Of a stretch of 40,798 nt of DNA, positions 1-7,973 are shown in pieces. The first letter of the stretch is position 1. Every line of letters starts with the position of its first letter. This stretch comes from an uncultured Bacilli bacterium (GTDB lineage: Bacteria; Bacillota_I; Bacilli_A; ML615J-28; CAG-313). The notes beneath the pieces are model-generated. The model ran no database searches. It had not been told where the DNA came from and was given only the letters and a program-made list of their open reading frames with translations. The translations under genes and the position numbers were made by a program. The stretch covers positions 1 through 40,798 of the forward strand of contig CANQDG010000016.1 of NCBI GenBank assembly GCA_947591495.1. The letters are read 5' to 3'.

Positions 1-1
1 C

Positions 2-39
2 GCTCATTTTGTATTAATTTACATATCTGAGCTTTTTTT
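2..39 (+). terminator. possible terminator of a gene left of the window
   Basis: A GCTCA arm at 2-6 can pair with TGAGC at 28-32 across a 21-base loop and is followed directly by a T run. The stem is short and cut close by the window edge, so it may be the end of a longer hairpin. No coding sequence is visible between here and cvfB. Confidence 0.35.
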
Positions 40-143
40 ATTATCATTTTACTTGATTACTTATGTTTATTATATCACAATTGTTTTAGAATGTAAAGAC
101 GATTATTCTTTTATGTAATTAGTTTTATTATTTATAAATCTTT

Positions 144-176
144 TTGTTAACGTATTTTTCGGTTATGTGGTATAAT
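144..176 (+). promoter_or_regulatory. sigma-A type promoter of cvfB
   Basis: The -10 box TATAAT (171-176) carries the extended TGG triplet immediately before it. The best -35-like hexamer is TTGTTA at 144-149, with a long 21-base spacer, so recognition probably relies on the extended -10. Transcription would start about 25 bases before the cvfB start codon. Confidence 0.6.
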
Positions 177-207
177 TAGTTTAAATAATAAAAAGGGGTG
201 TTAGAAA

Positions 208-1062
208 ATGCTCGAAATTGGTGAAGTTGGTAAATTTATTGTAAAACGAAAAACAGATATTAGTTATACGCTTGCTCCAAGTGATCCTAATTTAACTACC
301 TATGTTTTCTTACATTTTAATCAAGCAACCAGAAGATTAAATGATGGTGAAGAAATTGAAGCTTTTTTGTATTATGATCAAAAAAAGCGTCTTTGTGCAA
401 CGATGGAAACGCCTTTAATTACAACCAAAAAAAGTGGATTTGTCGAAGTTGTAGCTATTAATAATGCGGGGGTTTTTGTTAATATTGGAATTGCTAAAGA
501 TATTCTTTTATCAAGTGATTATTTGCCTAAAAATAAAAATGCTTGGCCTCATCTTAAGGACCAACTACCTTGTATTTTAAAAGAAAAAAAAGATCAACTA
601 ATTGCTAAAATTGTTAGCAAAGAAGATCTTAAAATGTTAAAATTACCTAATTTAGTAGAAAATACATCGGTTTGGGCAACTGTTTGTAAAATTTCTCCGG
701 AAGGCCTTGGTCTTTATACTGATGACTTGCGTTATATTTTTATCAATAAAAATTTAATTAGGAATAGCTACCGTATAGGTGAAAAATTAGAAGTTAAAAT
801 CATTCACATTAATCAAGCAAATGAAGCTAACGGCAGCCTCATTAGACAAAAAGAATTAGCTCGTTTAGATGATTCGCAAATTATTTTAAAGCGCCTTGAA
901 AATTTAGGTGGGATGTTACCACTTGGTAATGCTTCAACCCCAGCAGAAATTAGAAAATTTTTCCCTTTTAGTAAAAGTGCTTTTAAAAGAGCATTAGGTG
1001 CTCTTTATAAAGAAAGACTAATTACAATTGAAGATCAAAAAATTACTTTAGTTAAAAAATAA
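208..1062 (+). CDS. cvfB: CvfB/YitL-family S1-domain RNA-binding protein
   Basis: The 284-residue product matches the CvfB (conserved virulence factor B, YitL) family in length and layout. Successive S1-like OB-fold segments cover roughly residues 1-215, and a small winged-helix domain covers about 220-284, with the family signature around FPFSKSAFKRALGALYKE. CvfB proteins bind RNA and are post-transcriptional regulators in Staphylococcus; the direct targets are not known. The ATG is preceded by a GGGGTG ribosome site and an extended -10 promoter, so the start is well supported. The gene is monocistronic and ends in a strong hairpin shared with the convergent anti-sigma gene. Assignment rests on family resemblance; the cellular role here is inferred. 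Confidence 0.85.
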   Translation: MLEIGEVGKFIVKRKTDISYTLAPSDPNLTTYVFLHFNQATRRLNDGEEIEAFLYYDQKKRLCATMETPLITTKKSGFVEVVAINNAGVFVNIGIAKDILLSSDYLPKNKNAWPHLKDQLPCILKEKKDQLIAKIVSKEDLKMLKLPNLVENTSVWATVCKISPEGLGLYTDDLRYIFINKNLIRNSYRIGEKLEVKIIHINQANEANGSLIRQKELARLDDSQIILKRLENLGGMLPLGNASTPAEIRKFFPFSKSAFKRALGALYKERLITIEDQKITLVKK

Positions 1063-1076
1063 CTCTTTATTATATT

Positions 1077-1120
1077 AAAAAGGATGCTACTAGCAAAGCA
1101 AGCTATTATCATCCTTTTTT
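1077..1120. terminator. bidirectional terminator between cvfB and the anti-sigma gene
   Basis: AAAAGGATG (1078-1086) pairs perfectly with CATCCTTTT (1110-1118). An inner TAGC/GCTA stem sits in the loop. T runs flank it on both strands, so it can serve both convergent genes. Confidence 0.85.
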
Positions 1121-1142
1121 AGTTTCGTCTTTTATTAATTTA

Positions 1143-2528
1143 TTACTCTAAACTTACATTATCATTTAAACTATCACTAATGGCCGTTTTTAATTCTTCT
1201 TTACGAGCTAACAAATCATTTTTGAATTTGTCAATTTCGGTTTGATATTTTTCTTCAAACTTGTTTAATAGTGATGTTTTATATTCATTAATTTTAGCTT
1301 CGGTATCTTTTAAAGTATTAAAAGTAATTGTTGCTATTTCTTTTGGTAATTGAGCTTTAATGCTTTCCATTGTTGTAAGAGTTGTTGTGAAAAGAGTTTC
1401 AACATTTTGATATATCTCATCAGCGATTATCTTTTTACTTTCAAGTGCCGCTTTTTTAATGTTATATTCTACTTCTAATTTTTGAAGAGCAAGTCTACTT
1501 GCTTCTTTTTCAAGAACTGTTACATTTTCATCATCAATAACCTTATTAAGTCTAACTTTTTCTTTTAGATAATTTTCTTTATATGTATAAAAAACTTGTA
1601 ATTCTTGTTGATAATCACTATCCGGATTAATAAAGTTTTGATAATAAGCATCTTGCATTTTATTATAAGCATCGCTTAGCGCATCATATGCGAAATTATA
1701 TTGTTCAATTAATAGTTGATAAATGCTATCAAGGGTCTTGGTGGCATCTTTAATAGCTTCTAGTTCGGTAAAACGAATTTCATTATTTTTGAAGTTTTGA
1801 TACATTTTTTCTAATTCAACGCTCGCAAAACTTACAACATCTAAATGATATAATCTAATTACATTAACTAAAGCACTATAATCCATCTTTTCGATTTGTT
1901 CATCGGTATAAGTCTTATCAAGATCTTTAACTAAAGCTCTTAATTCTTCTAAAGTATAACCTTTAACTTCTTCAACTGTAACATTTAAAGTTTCTTTAAA
2001 GGTATTAACAGCATCATTTGCTAGAGCATGAAGCGACTCTTCGATTTTTGATGTTTCAGCACTAATAGTAATCGTAATTTTGTTTTCTGAACTATCTACA
2101 ACTAAATAACCTAATTCTGTTTCAATCCTAATGATTTCTTTGATTGCTTGATCAAGATCAAGGTTTTGTAATTCTTCATCACAAATGATCATTTTACCTT
2201 CATCATTTAAACCTCGAAGTGATACAACTTTATTATTCTCATCAACAACCATTTCAATACTTGGATTTGTATCAAGTTGCACAATTGAATAATTTTTCGC
2301 AACCTTTTTACCATTTAAGTTAATAAGGGCAACAGTGCCAATAACTAAAGCAATGACTAAACAAAAACTTAAAGCTAAAATTGAAACAAGGCGCTTATTT
2401 GTTCTTTTTGGAGATACAACATTAATCGCATTTTCTTGTGTAACTCGCTCGTATAAATCATCTTGTGGATTTGGGTCTGGTAGCTTTGTTTTTAAATCTT
2501 TTTTTAATTGTCTTTCATATTTTGACAT
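1143..2528 (-). CDS. membrane anti-sigma factor with RsgI-like extracellular domain
   Basis: The 461-residue protein has a short cytoplasmic N-terminus (1-46), one membrane span (about 48-70), and an extracellular segment with the RsgI-family signature SIVQLDTNPSIEMVVDENNK at 81-100. The Asn-Pro pair at 88-89 is where RsgI proteins are known to self-cleave. A long Lys/Glu-rich, probably coiled-coil region (about 250-461) follows instead of the carbohydrate-binding modules of clostridial RsgI. It lies one base after the ECF sigma gene and is almost certainly its anti-sigma partner, translated in tandem. By analogy with RsgI the outer domain would sense an envelope signal and release the sigma factor by regulated proteolysis. 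The signal and the C-terminal role are unknown. Confidence 0.75.
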   Translation of the reverse strand: MSKYERQLKKDLKTKLPDPNPQDDLYERVTQENAINVVSPKRTNKRLVSILALSFCLVIALVIGTVALINLNGKKVAKNYSIVQLDTNPSIEMVVDENNKVVSLRGLNDEGKMIICDEELQNLDLDQAIKEIIRIETELGYLVVDSSENKITITISAETSKIEESLHALANDAVNTFKETLNVTVEEVKGYTLEELRALVKDLDKTYTDEQIEKMDYSALVNVIRLYHLDVVSFASVELEKMYQNFKNNEIRFTELEAIKDATKTLDSIYQLLIEQYNFAYDALSDAYNKMQDAYYQNFINPDSDYQQELQVFYTYKENYLKEKVRLNKVIDDENVTVLEKEASRLALQKLEVEYNIKKAALESKKIIADEIYQNVETLFTTTLTTMESIKAQLPKEIATITFNTLKDTEAKINEYKTSLLNKFEEKYQTEIDKFKNDLLARKEELKTAISDSLNDNVSLE

Positions 2529-2529
2529 T

Positions 2530-3036
2530 CTAATACACCTTCCTTATCTTTTCTAATCCATCATAATAAAGTCCTTGAACTTTACCGATTGTCATATTTA
2601 ATATTTGGGCAATTTCTTTAAACTTGTAATTGTAAATTATTCGAAGCGTCATTATACTTCTTTCATCCATGTCTAGAACTTCTTCAAAAAGTATTATTAA
2701 ATCTTTTGATGAATTGTTAGAGCTTTTAATAGTTTGAATTAATTCTTCATCATTAACGACATCTTTAGCTTTGTTACGCGTAACATAATTACATGCGGCA
2801 TTTCTCGTTATCATACAAACCCATTCTTTAAACTTTCCTTGTTCTTGATAGTTAGCAATTGAGGCTAAAATCTTCATAAAAACTTCGCTTACAATATCTT
2901 CACTATCTTCTTTATTATAAGTATAAGAATAGGCGATGTGATAAATTAATTTAACATAACTATTGTATAATTTAGCAAAAGCATCTTCATCTTTGTTTTT
3001 TAATTTATCGATAAAATCTTTTGTAATTTCTAGCAT
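2530..3036 (-). CDS. ECF-type RNA polymerase sigma factor
   Basis: The product (168 residues from the chosen start) has sigma region 2 (about LYNSYVKLIYHIAYSYTYNK to FKEWVCMITRNAACNYV) and region 4 (DERSIMTLRIIYNYKFKEIA and the helix that follows), with no region 3, which defines an ECF sigma factor. It directs transcription of a small regulon under control of the membrane protein encoded next. An in-frame ATG 11 codons upstream (3069) is possible. However, the extra stretch overlaps a TATAAT at 3061-3066 and has its ribosome site only 3 bases away, whereas the ATG at 3036 has AGAAAGG 11 bases upstream. I therefore prefer 3036. The regulon, and whether the gene controls itself, cannot be read from this window. 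Confidence 0.85.
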   Translation of the reverse strand: MLEITKDFIDKLKNKDEDAFAKLYNSYVKLIYHIAYSYTYNKEDSEDIVSEVFMKILASIANYQEQGKFKEWVCMITRNAACNYVTRNKAKDVVNDEELIQTIKSSNNSSKDLIILFEEVLDMDERSIMTLRIIYNYKFKEIAQILNMTIGKVQGLYYDGLEKIRKVY

Positions 3037-3114
3037 ATTTTTAGGTACCTTTCTTTTTACATTATACATAACACCAAAAAGGCTTTTTTTATTCTAAAAT
3101 TTTGATTTTTTTTA

Positions 3115-3148
3115 TTTTTTTAAAAAAAGCACTATTATTCATAGTGCT
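3115..3148 (-). terminator. terminator of the rimM-trmD-rhodanese operon
   Basis: AGCACTAT (3128-3135) pairs perfectly with ATAGTGCT (3141-3148) over a 5-base loop. Read on the minus strand it is followed by a T run. The stem begins within the stop codon of the rhodanese-like gene. Confidence 0.85.
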
Positions 3149-3596
3149 AACATCCACAATCATCAATTCCGGTTACAATTTGGAAATCATCTTGATTGAC
3201 TTTGACTAAATTTTCATAGCCACCAAGATAGATTCGAATTTTTTTGTAACCTGCTTTTTTTAAAACTAAACTTAAAGCTTCAACATTTTGCCCGTCTTGA
3301 TCAATTAGAAATAAGGTTTTTTCTTTGTTATACAAACTTTCAATTTTATATAAAAATTCTTCTTCTGAACCATTTTCAATATCATAATTAATAAAACCTT
3401 TAAAGTGACCATTGCCATAGTCTTCAAGATACCTAACATCGATTAAAGCATAATCACCTTTACTTTGACTGATATGTTGATAAATTTCATCAATAAATAA
3501 GCGTGCATCATCGCTTGGGTAGGTTTTTATTTTTTGGCAACTACTAAGTAAGAAAATACTAAAGATTGTTACAATGATTAAGCTAATCTTTTTCAT
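3147..3596 (-). CDS. rhodanese-like lipoprotein without the catalytic cysteine
   Basis: This 149-residue protein has a lipoprotein signal peptide with lipobox LLSSC (Cys20 would be lipidated), so it should sit on the outer face of the membrane. The rest resembles a rhodanese domain: YALIDVRYLEDYGNGHFKGF matches the conserved DVR..E...GH..G block. The active-site loop, normally CxxGxRS, reads IDQDGQN, so the catalytic cysteine is absent. The protein ends in DDCGC, an unusual Cys-Gly-Cys tail that could bind metal or act as a redox pair; that is inference. Its start overlaps the end of trmD by 14 bases with GAGGAAAT upstream, so it is the last gene of the metal ATPase-rimM-trmD operon. A substrate cannot be assigned. 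Confidence 0.7.
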   Translation of the reverse strand: MKKISLIIVTIFSIFLLSSCQKIKTYPSDDARLFIDEIYQHISQSKGDYALIDVRYLEDYGNGHFKGFINYDIENGSEEEFLYKIESLYNKEKTLFLIDQDGQNVEALSLVLKKAGYKKIRIYLGGYENLVKVNQDDFQIVTGIDDCGC

Positions 3597-4314
3597 TTTT
3601 AATTTCCTCTAACATTTTTAAATCATCTTTAGTTAAGGCTATTTTGGTTAATAAATCAGGTCGTCTAAGATATGTTTTCTTTAATGCTTGATATCTTTTC
3701 CATTTTTCAATCTTAGCATGATGACCAGATAATAGGACATCCGGAACGGCTTTACCATCATAGATTGGTGGTCTTGTATATTGGGGATATTCTAAAAGCC
3801 CCATTGTAAATGATTCACCGGTGGTTGAATCATCGCTAATTACACCTGGAATTAGACGCGAAATAGCATCAACAATCGCACAAGCAGGAATTTCACCACC
3901 TGTTAAGATATAATCACCAATCGAAATTTCTTCATCGATATAATTATTAATTCTTTCATCAATACCTTCGTAGTGTCCACAAATAATAATGAAATGATTG
4001 TTTTGACTAAGACGTTCAGCCATTTGTTGATTAAAGATTTTACCACTTGGAGAAGTTAAGATTTTATAGGCTTTTTCAAAGCCTTCAATATCTTTTAAAG
4101 CTAAATGGATTGGTTCTACACTTATGAGCATACCAGCTCCGCCTCCATAAGCATAATCATCAACGGTTAAATGTTTATTAGTCGAATATTGACGAAAATT
4201 AATAATGTTAATTTCGATGAGTTTTTTATCAATTGCGCGCTTTAAAATCGAACTATTAATCATTCCTTCAATCATTTCAGGAAAAAGAGTTAGTATATCA
4301 AATCTTACTGCCAT
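3583..4314 (-). CDS. trmD: tRNA (guanine-N1-)-methyltransferase TrmD
   Basis: TrmD methylates N1 of guanosine 37, next to the anticodon, using S-adenosylmethionine, and prevents +1 frameshifting. The 243-residue protein has the normal bacterial length. It contains the family motifs YAYGGGAGMLISVEP, the GHYEGIDERI cofactor loop and EISIGDYILTGGE, which form the SPOUT trefoil knot. It overlaps rimM by 10 bases, with AAGGAAGG seven bases before its ATG, and overlaps the following lipoprotein gene by 14 bases. The rimM-trmD pair is conserved across bacteria; the upstream metal ATPase is not its usual partner. Confidence 0.97.
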   Translation of the reverse strand: MAVRFDILTLFPEMIEGMINSSILKRAIDKKLIEINIINFRQYSTNKHLTVDDYAYGGGAGMLISVEPIHLALKDIEGFEKAYKILTSPSGKIFNQQMAERLSQNNHFIIICGHYEGIDERINNYIDEEISIGDYILTGGEIPACAIVDAISRLIPGVISDDSTTGESFTMGLLEYPQYTRPPIYDGKAVPDVLLSGHHAKIEKWKRYQALKKTYLRRPDLLTKIALTKDDLKMLEEIKNEKD

Positions 4315-4814
4315 ATGAAACCTTCCTTAATAATCAAGCGTTTATCACTAATTTCTAAGATATATTCTTTTACAAAAGGAATGAGCATTCGTTGTTGATC
4401 TTGATTGATAAGTTCTAATAAATAGCCTTGTGGCACTTCTAGAAAATCATTAACGATGCCATAAAAAAGGCCTTGTTTATCGTAAACTTGATACCCTAAT
4501 AAACTATCAAGATAATATTCATCTTTTGCAAGTGGTGGCATTTCTTGTAAAGAAGTATAAATTGCACAACCTACATATTTTTCAACTTGATTGATATCAT
4601 TAAGGTTATCAATGGTGATTAAAATTGTCTTTTTATGAAGGCGAAAAGATGTAATAGTTTTTTCTTCTAACATATGCGCATTTTTAAAAAGAACTTTATT
4701 GCCACATTTAAAACGATATTCAACAAAATCACTTTCCGAATAAACTTTTAATTCACCTTTAATCCCAAAGGTGCCCATAACTTTACCGATTAATACTAAA
4801 TCATTCTCATTCAT
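4305..4814 (-). CDS. rimM: 16S rRNA processing protein RimM
   Basis: RimM binds the 30S head through protein S19 and helps 16S rRNA maturation. The 169-residue sequence has the expected N-terminal beta-barrel (LVLIGKVMGTFGIKGELKVY) and C-terminal PRC barrel (EYYLDSLLGYQVYDKQG to LIPFVKEYILEID-like segment). Its ATG overlaps the end of the metal ATPase gene by 8 bases, and the GAGG ribosome site lies inside that gene. Translation of rimM is therefore probably coupled to translation of the transporter. trmD follows with a 10-base overlap. Confidence 0.95.
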   Translation of the reverse strand: MNENDLVLIGKVMGTFGIKGELKVYSESDFVEYRFKCGNKVLFKNAHMLEEKTITSFRLHKKTILITIDNLNDINQVEKYVGCAIYTSLQEMPPLAKDEYYLDSLLGYQVYDKQGLFYGIVNDFLEVPQGYLLELINQDQQRMLIPFVKEYILEISDKRLIIKEGFIWQ

Positions 4815-7221
4815 TTAACAAATCCTCATTCTTTTTTTTATGATATAAACGCATAATAAGTAATGAATTTAAAATAGCAAGTAATGAAATGCCAACATCA
4901 GAAAAAATAGCAACCGATAAAGGCAATTCAAATTCTAGATTTGGCATTAAACTAAACATAATCGTCAAAAACATTACAATGAATTTAGTTGTAAGACATA
5001 AAATAATATTTTGAATAACCTTTTTACGGGTAAAGCTTGCTATTTTAAAAGCTTCCGTAATTTTCGTTAAATTATCGCCCATAATAACCATATCAGAAAT
5101 TGCAATTGTCGCATCTGTTCCGGTTGCACCCATCGCAATTCCCACATCAGCACTCGCAAGCGCAGGGGCATCATTAATACCATCACCGATGAAAATGGTT
5201 TTGCCTTTAGATGATGTTTTAATTTCTTCTAGGATTTCTACTTTTTGATGAGGTAACAATTCCGCATGAAAGCCATCAACTTCCACGCGTTTTGCAACAC
5301 TACTGGCAATACTTGTAGCATCTCCTGTTAAAATATAACATTTTTGTCCTTTTTTTTGTAGGGCTTTAATTGTTGATAAAGCCTCTTCTCTAATTTCATC
5401 ACCAATTTCGACATAGCCTTGATAGATTTTATTTTTAGCAATATAGATTACTAAATTAACTGTATCAACTTCTTCAAAATCAATTTTATTAGCCATCATT
5501 AATTTACGATTACCAACAATGATTTTATTACCATTAACCGTTGCTTTAGCTCCGCCTGGAATATCTTGAAAATCGGTAATAATTTCAGGGAAGATTTTAT
5601 CGCGACCATAATTATCAACAATGGAAATGCCAATTGGATGATTGGAATAATATTCGGTATGAATTAATAAGTTTAATAACTTTTCTTCATTTATATCATC
5701 AGCTTTAGGTGCTACATTAACAACACTAAAAACTCCTTTAGTAATGGTTCCTGTTTTATCAAATACGACTTTTTCAACTTTATTAAGGGTTTCAAGATAA
5801 TTACTACCTTTAACTAAAATTCCTCTTTTACTACAAGTTCCAATGGCACAAAAATAACAAAGGGGGATGGAAATAACTAAAGCACAAGGGCAAGAAATAA
5901 CTAAAAATTCCATCGCAACATATATCCAATGCTCAATATTAGTTAAATCAAAAATTGCTCCTAATAAAATGATAATTAAAGCACTAATTACTACTATAGG
6001 TGTATAATATTTTGCAAACTTACTAATAAAGGTTTCGGTTTTACCTTTGCTAGCGGTGGCATTTTCAACTAAATCTAAGATTTTAGCCATCATTGAATCT
6101 TTATAAGGCTTGGTAACTTTTACTTCAATAATTTTACTCATATTAGCACTACCACTTAAAATCTCATCACCTGCTTCAACACTTTTTTGCATACTTTCAC
6201 CGGTTAAGTTTTTCGTATCAATATTGGTCTTACCATTTACAATAACACCATCAGCGGGCACAATTTCACCTTTATTAATAATGATGATATCACCAGGTAT
6301 TAAACTTTCAACATCAACTTCCATTACTTCATTTTCTAATTTTAAGCGTGCAATTTTGACATCAACATTTAATAAATCTTGAATAGAACGTCTTGAATGA
6401 TTAACGGCTTTATTTTGTAAAATTTCCCCTAGTTGATAAAGTACCACAACCATTACCGCCTCATATGGATGAGTTGTGCAAAAAGCTCCAATACTTGCTA
6501 CACACATCAAAAATGTTTCATCTAAAAGGCGACCTTTGAAAAGATTTTTGAAAAACCTAATTAAAACCGGATAACCAATTAATAAATAAGGCACAAGATA
6601 AAAATAAAACTTCATTTTAGTTTTTAAAAATAAATCGGTAATAACCATTCCTAAGAAAATAATAGCCCCAATAATTAAAGTAATCATTACATATTTAGGA
6701 GTTTTTTTAGGATCTTCTAAGGCTATTCGTTTATTGATTTTAGCATCAACGACAACAATTCGATCATCAATATGATGAGCAATCCGATTAACAATAGAAA
6801 AAAGATTATCAATAACCGCTTTATTAAAGGTTTCTATAATAAAACGTCCGGTGGAAAAATCGACAACAATTTGTTCATGTTCTATTTGCTTTTTCGCTAA
6901 GTTTTCAATTTTTTGGGCACAATTTGCGCAATCAAGACCTTTTAAATATAATACTTTACGATATTTTTCTTTGGTATCAATCCGAACCATCATCGCTCTT
7001 TTTTCATATTCGTGAATAGCTTTTAAAACATTTTCTTCTAATTCTTGTAATTCTTGTTCGGTTAATTCTTCTAAAACATCATATTCAATATGAACAATAT
7101 TTTTATTGTTTTCAATCGAAACCATATGAATTTGTGAAATCTTTTTAATTTCATTACAAATTCTTTTAAAATTTCGACTACTAGTTATTTTTAATAATTG
7201 GTAATTTTTAACTTGGATCAT
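4807..7221 (-). CDS. heavy-metal P1B-type ATPase (Zn/Cd/Pb exporter type)
   Basis: The 804-residue protein carries the full P-type ATPase machinery: TGES (340-343), the metal-binding CPC in the membrane (444-446), phosphorylation motif DKTGT (488-492), the HP dipeptide typical of P1B pumps (528-529) and GDGINDAPALASADVGIAMG. The N-terminus holds a degenerate ferredoxin-like fold (1-70) and a second heavy-metal domain with the CANC pair (98-101). CPC with this architecture fits ZntA/CadA exporters, though copper cannot be ruled out. It has its own extended -10 promoter after the khpA terminator, and overlaps rimM by 8 bases, so it leads the rimM-trmD transcript. It ends in TGA, useful evidence for the standard code. 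Confidence 0.93.
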   Translation of the reverse strand: MIQVKNYQLLKITSSRNFKRICNEIKKISQIHMVSIENNKNIVHIEYDVLEELTEQELQELEENVLKAIHEYEKRAMMVRIDTKEKYRKVLYLKGLDCANCAQKIENLAKKQIEHEQIVVDFSTGRFIIETFNKAVIDNLFSIVNRIAHHIDDRIVVVDAKINKRIALEDPKKTPKYVMITLIIGAIIFLGMVITDLFLKTKMKFYFYLVPYLLIGYPVLIRFFKNLFKGRLLDETFLMCVASIGAFCTTHPYEAVMVVVLYQLGEILQNKAVNHSRRSIQDLLNVDVKIARLKLENEVMEVDVESLIPGDIIIINKGEIVPADGVIVNGKTNIDTKNLTGESMQKSVEAGDEILSGSANMSKIIEVKVTKPYKDSMMAKILDLVENATASKGKTETFISKFAKYYTPIVVISALIIILLGAIFDLTNIEHWIYVAMEFLVISCPCALVISIPLCYFCAIGTCSKRGILVKGSNYLETLNKVEKVVFDKTGTITKGVFSVVNVAPKADDINEEKLLNLLIHTEYYSNHPIGISIVDNYGRDKIFPEIITDFQDIPGGAKATVNGNKIIVGNRKLMMANKIDFEEVDTVNLVIYIAKNKIYQGYVEIGDEIREEALSTIKALQKKGQKCYILTGDATSIASSVAKRVEVDGFHAELLPHQKVEILEEIKTSSKGKTIFIGDGINDAPALASADVGIAMGATGTDATIAISDMVIMGDNLTKITEAFKIASFTRKKVIQNIILCLTTKFIVMFLTIMFSLMPNLEFELPLSVAIFSDVGISLLAILNSLLIMRLYHKKKNEDLLNE

Positions 7222-7267
7222 TAAATACCTCTACCGATCTTTAAAAATCTATTTTTTTAATACTATA

Positions 7268-7295
7268 ATTATATCAAAGTTTTTTATTTTTGAAA
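7268..7295 (-). promoter_or_regulatory. promoter of the metal ATPase-rimM-trmD operon
   Basis: On the minus strand, TTTCAA (7290-7295) and TATAAT (7268-7273) are separated by 16 bases, with an extended TGA before the -10. An AGAGG ribosome site lies 7 bases before the ATG at 7221. No obvious metal-regulator palindrome is seen. Confidence 0.7.
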
Positions 7296-7307
7296 GGTTA
7301 AACACTT

Positions 7308-7340
7308 AAAAAGAATAGTAATTATTGCTAATCACTATTC
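7308..7340 (-). terminator. terminator after khpA
   Basis: GAATAGT (7313-7319) pairs with ACTATTC (7334-7340) over a 14-base loop. On the minus strand it is followed by TTTTT. It separates rpsP-khpA from the metal ATPase operon. Confidence 0.75.
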
Positions 7341-7598
7341 TTCTTCGTTTTCATTACTATCAAATTCTATTTCTAAATTAACATTGTGACGAATAGCTGC
7401 CGCATGGGCAATGGTTCTAATGGCACTTGCAACTCGACCTTTTTTACCAATAACGCGACCTAAGTCATCAGGATGAACGCTTGCTTTAACTAAAACATCG
7501 TTACCATTAGTTGTCATAATGGTTTGAACAACGCTTGGATGAGTTACAAGTGGCTTAATTAATTCTCGAACTAAGCTTTCATAATTAAGTTCAGCCAT
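7335..7598 (-). CDS. khpA: KH-domain RNA-binding protein KhpA (YlqC)
   Basis: A single KH domain with the nucleic-acid-binding GxxG loop in RVIGKKGRVASAIRTI identifies KhpA/YlqC. KhpA normally pairs with KhpB (Jag/EloR) and affects cell division and small-RNA interactions in streptococci and other Firmicutes. The chosen ATG at 7598 gives 87 residues starting MAELNYE. A GTG nine bases upstream is in frame, but it overlaps the AGGTGA ribosome site of the ATG. The gene starts 9 bases after rpsP, the normal Firmicutes arrangement. The tail is acidic (NENEEE). Confidence 0.93.
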   Translation of the reverse strand: MAELNYESLVRELIKPLVTHPSVVQTIMTTNGNDVLVKASVHPDDLGRVIGKKGRVASAIRTIAHAAAIRHNVNLEIEFDSNENEEE

Positions 7599-7607
7599 TT
7601 TGTTCAC

Positions 7608-7880
7608 CTATTTGCTTTGGGCTTGTTCTTCTAAAAATTTAACAATTAAACCTTCTTTAGTTAATAATGATTTTACTGTATCAGTAGGTTTTGCCCCACA
7701 TTTTAACCATTTCATTACTTTTTCTTCATCGAATTTAATCGTAGCAGGATTAGTTAGGGGATCATAAGTACCGATAACTTCTAAATGACTTCCATCACGA
7801 GGATTACGTGAATCAGTTGCTACAATACGATAGTAAGGTTTTTTCTTTGATCCATATCTTTGTGATCTTAATTTAACCAT
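7608..7880 (-). CDS. rpsP: 30S ribosomal protein S16
   Basis: The 90-residue protein is a full-length S16: [20 protein letters not shown] at the N-terminus and the [14 protein letters not shown] block are diagnostic. S16 is a primary binder of the 5' domain of 16S rRNA. GGAGGT lies six bases before the ATG and a consensus promoter stands upstream. It is cotranscribed with khpA. Confidence 0.98.
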   Translation of the reverse strand: MVKLRSQRYGSKKKPYYRIVATDSRNPRDGSHLEVIGTYDPLTNPATIKFDEEKVMKWLKCGAKPTDTVKSLLTKEGLIVKFLEEQAQSK

Positions 7881-7908
7881 AATATTACCTCCAATATAAT
7901 TCCTAAAG

Positions 7909-7937
7909 ATTATATCATACTATGAAAAGAGTGTCAA
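7909..7937 (-). promoter_or_regulatory. consensus sigma-A promoter of rpsP-khpA
   Basis: On the minus strand, TTGACA (7932-7937) and TATAAT (7909-7914) are both perfect, 17 bases apart, with an extended TGA before the -10. The -35 box lies inside the terminator hairpin of the upstream ylbE gene. Confidence 0.95.
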
Positions 7938-7954
7938 GTAAAAATGCTTGACAC
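7931..7954 (-). terminator. terminator of ylbD-ylbE overlapping the rpsP promoter
   Basis: GTGTCAAG (7931-7938) pairs with CTTGACAC (7947-7954) over 8 bases. On the minus strand it is followed by TCTTTT. Its 3' arm contains the TTGACA of the rpsP promoter. Confidence 0.75.
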
Positions 7955-7973
7955 CATTATAAAATTTCAACTA

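Noticed and set aside
4807-4809. Possible TGA-to-tryptophan recoding, as in many Mollicutes relatives
   Set aside because: All tryptophans in the genes are TGG, no gene needs TGA readthrough, and TGA cleanly ends the metal ATPase (4807-4809) and the MATE gene (27324-27326).
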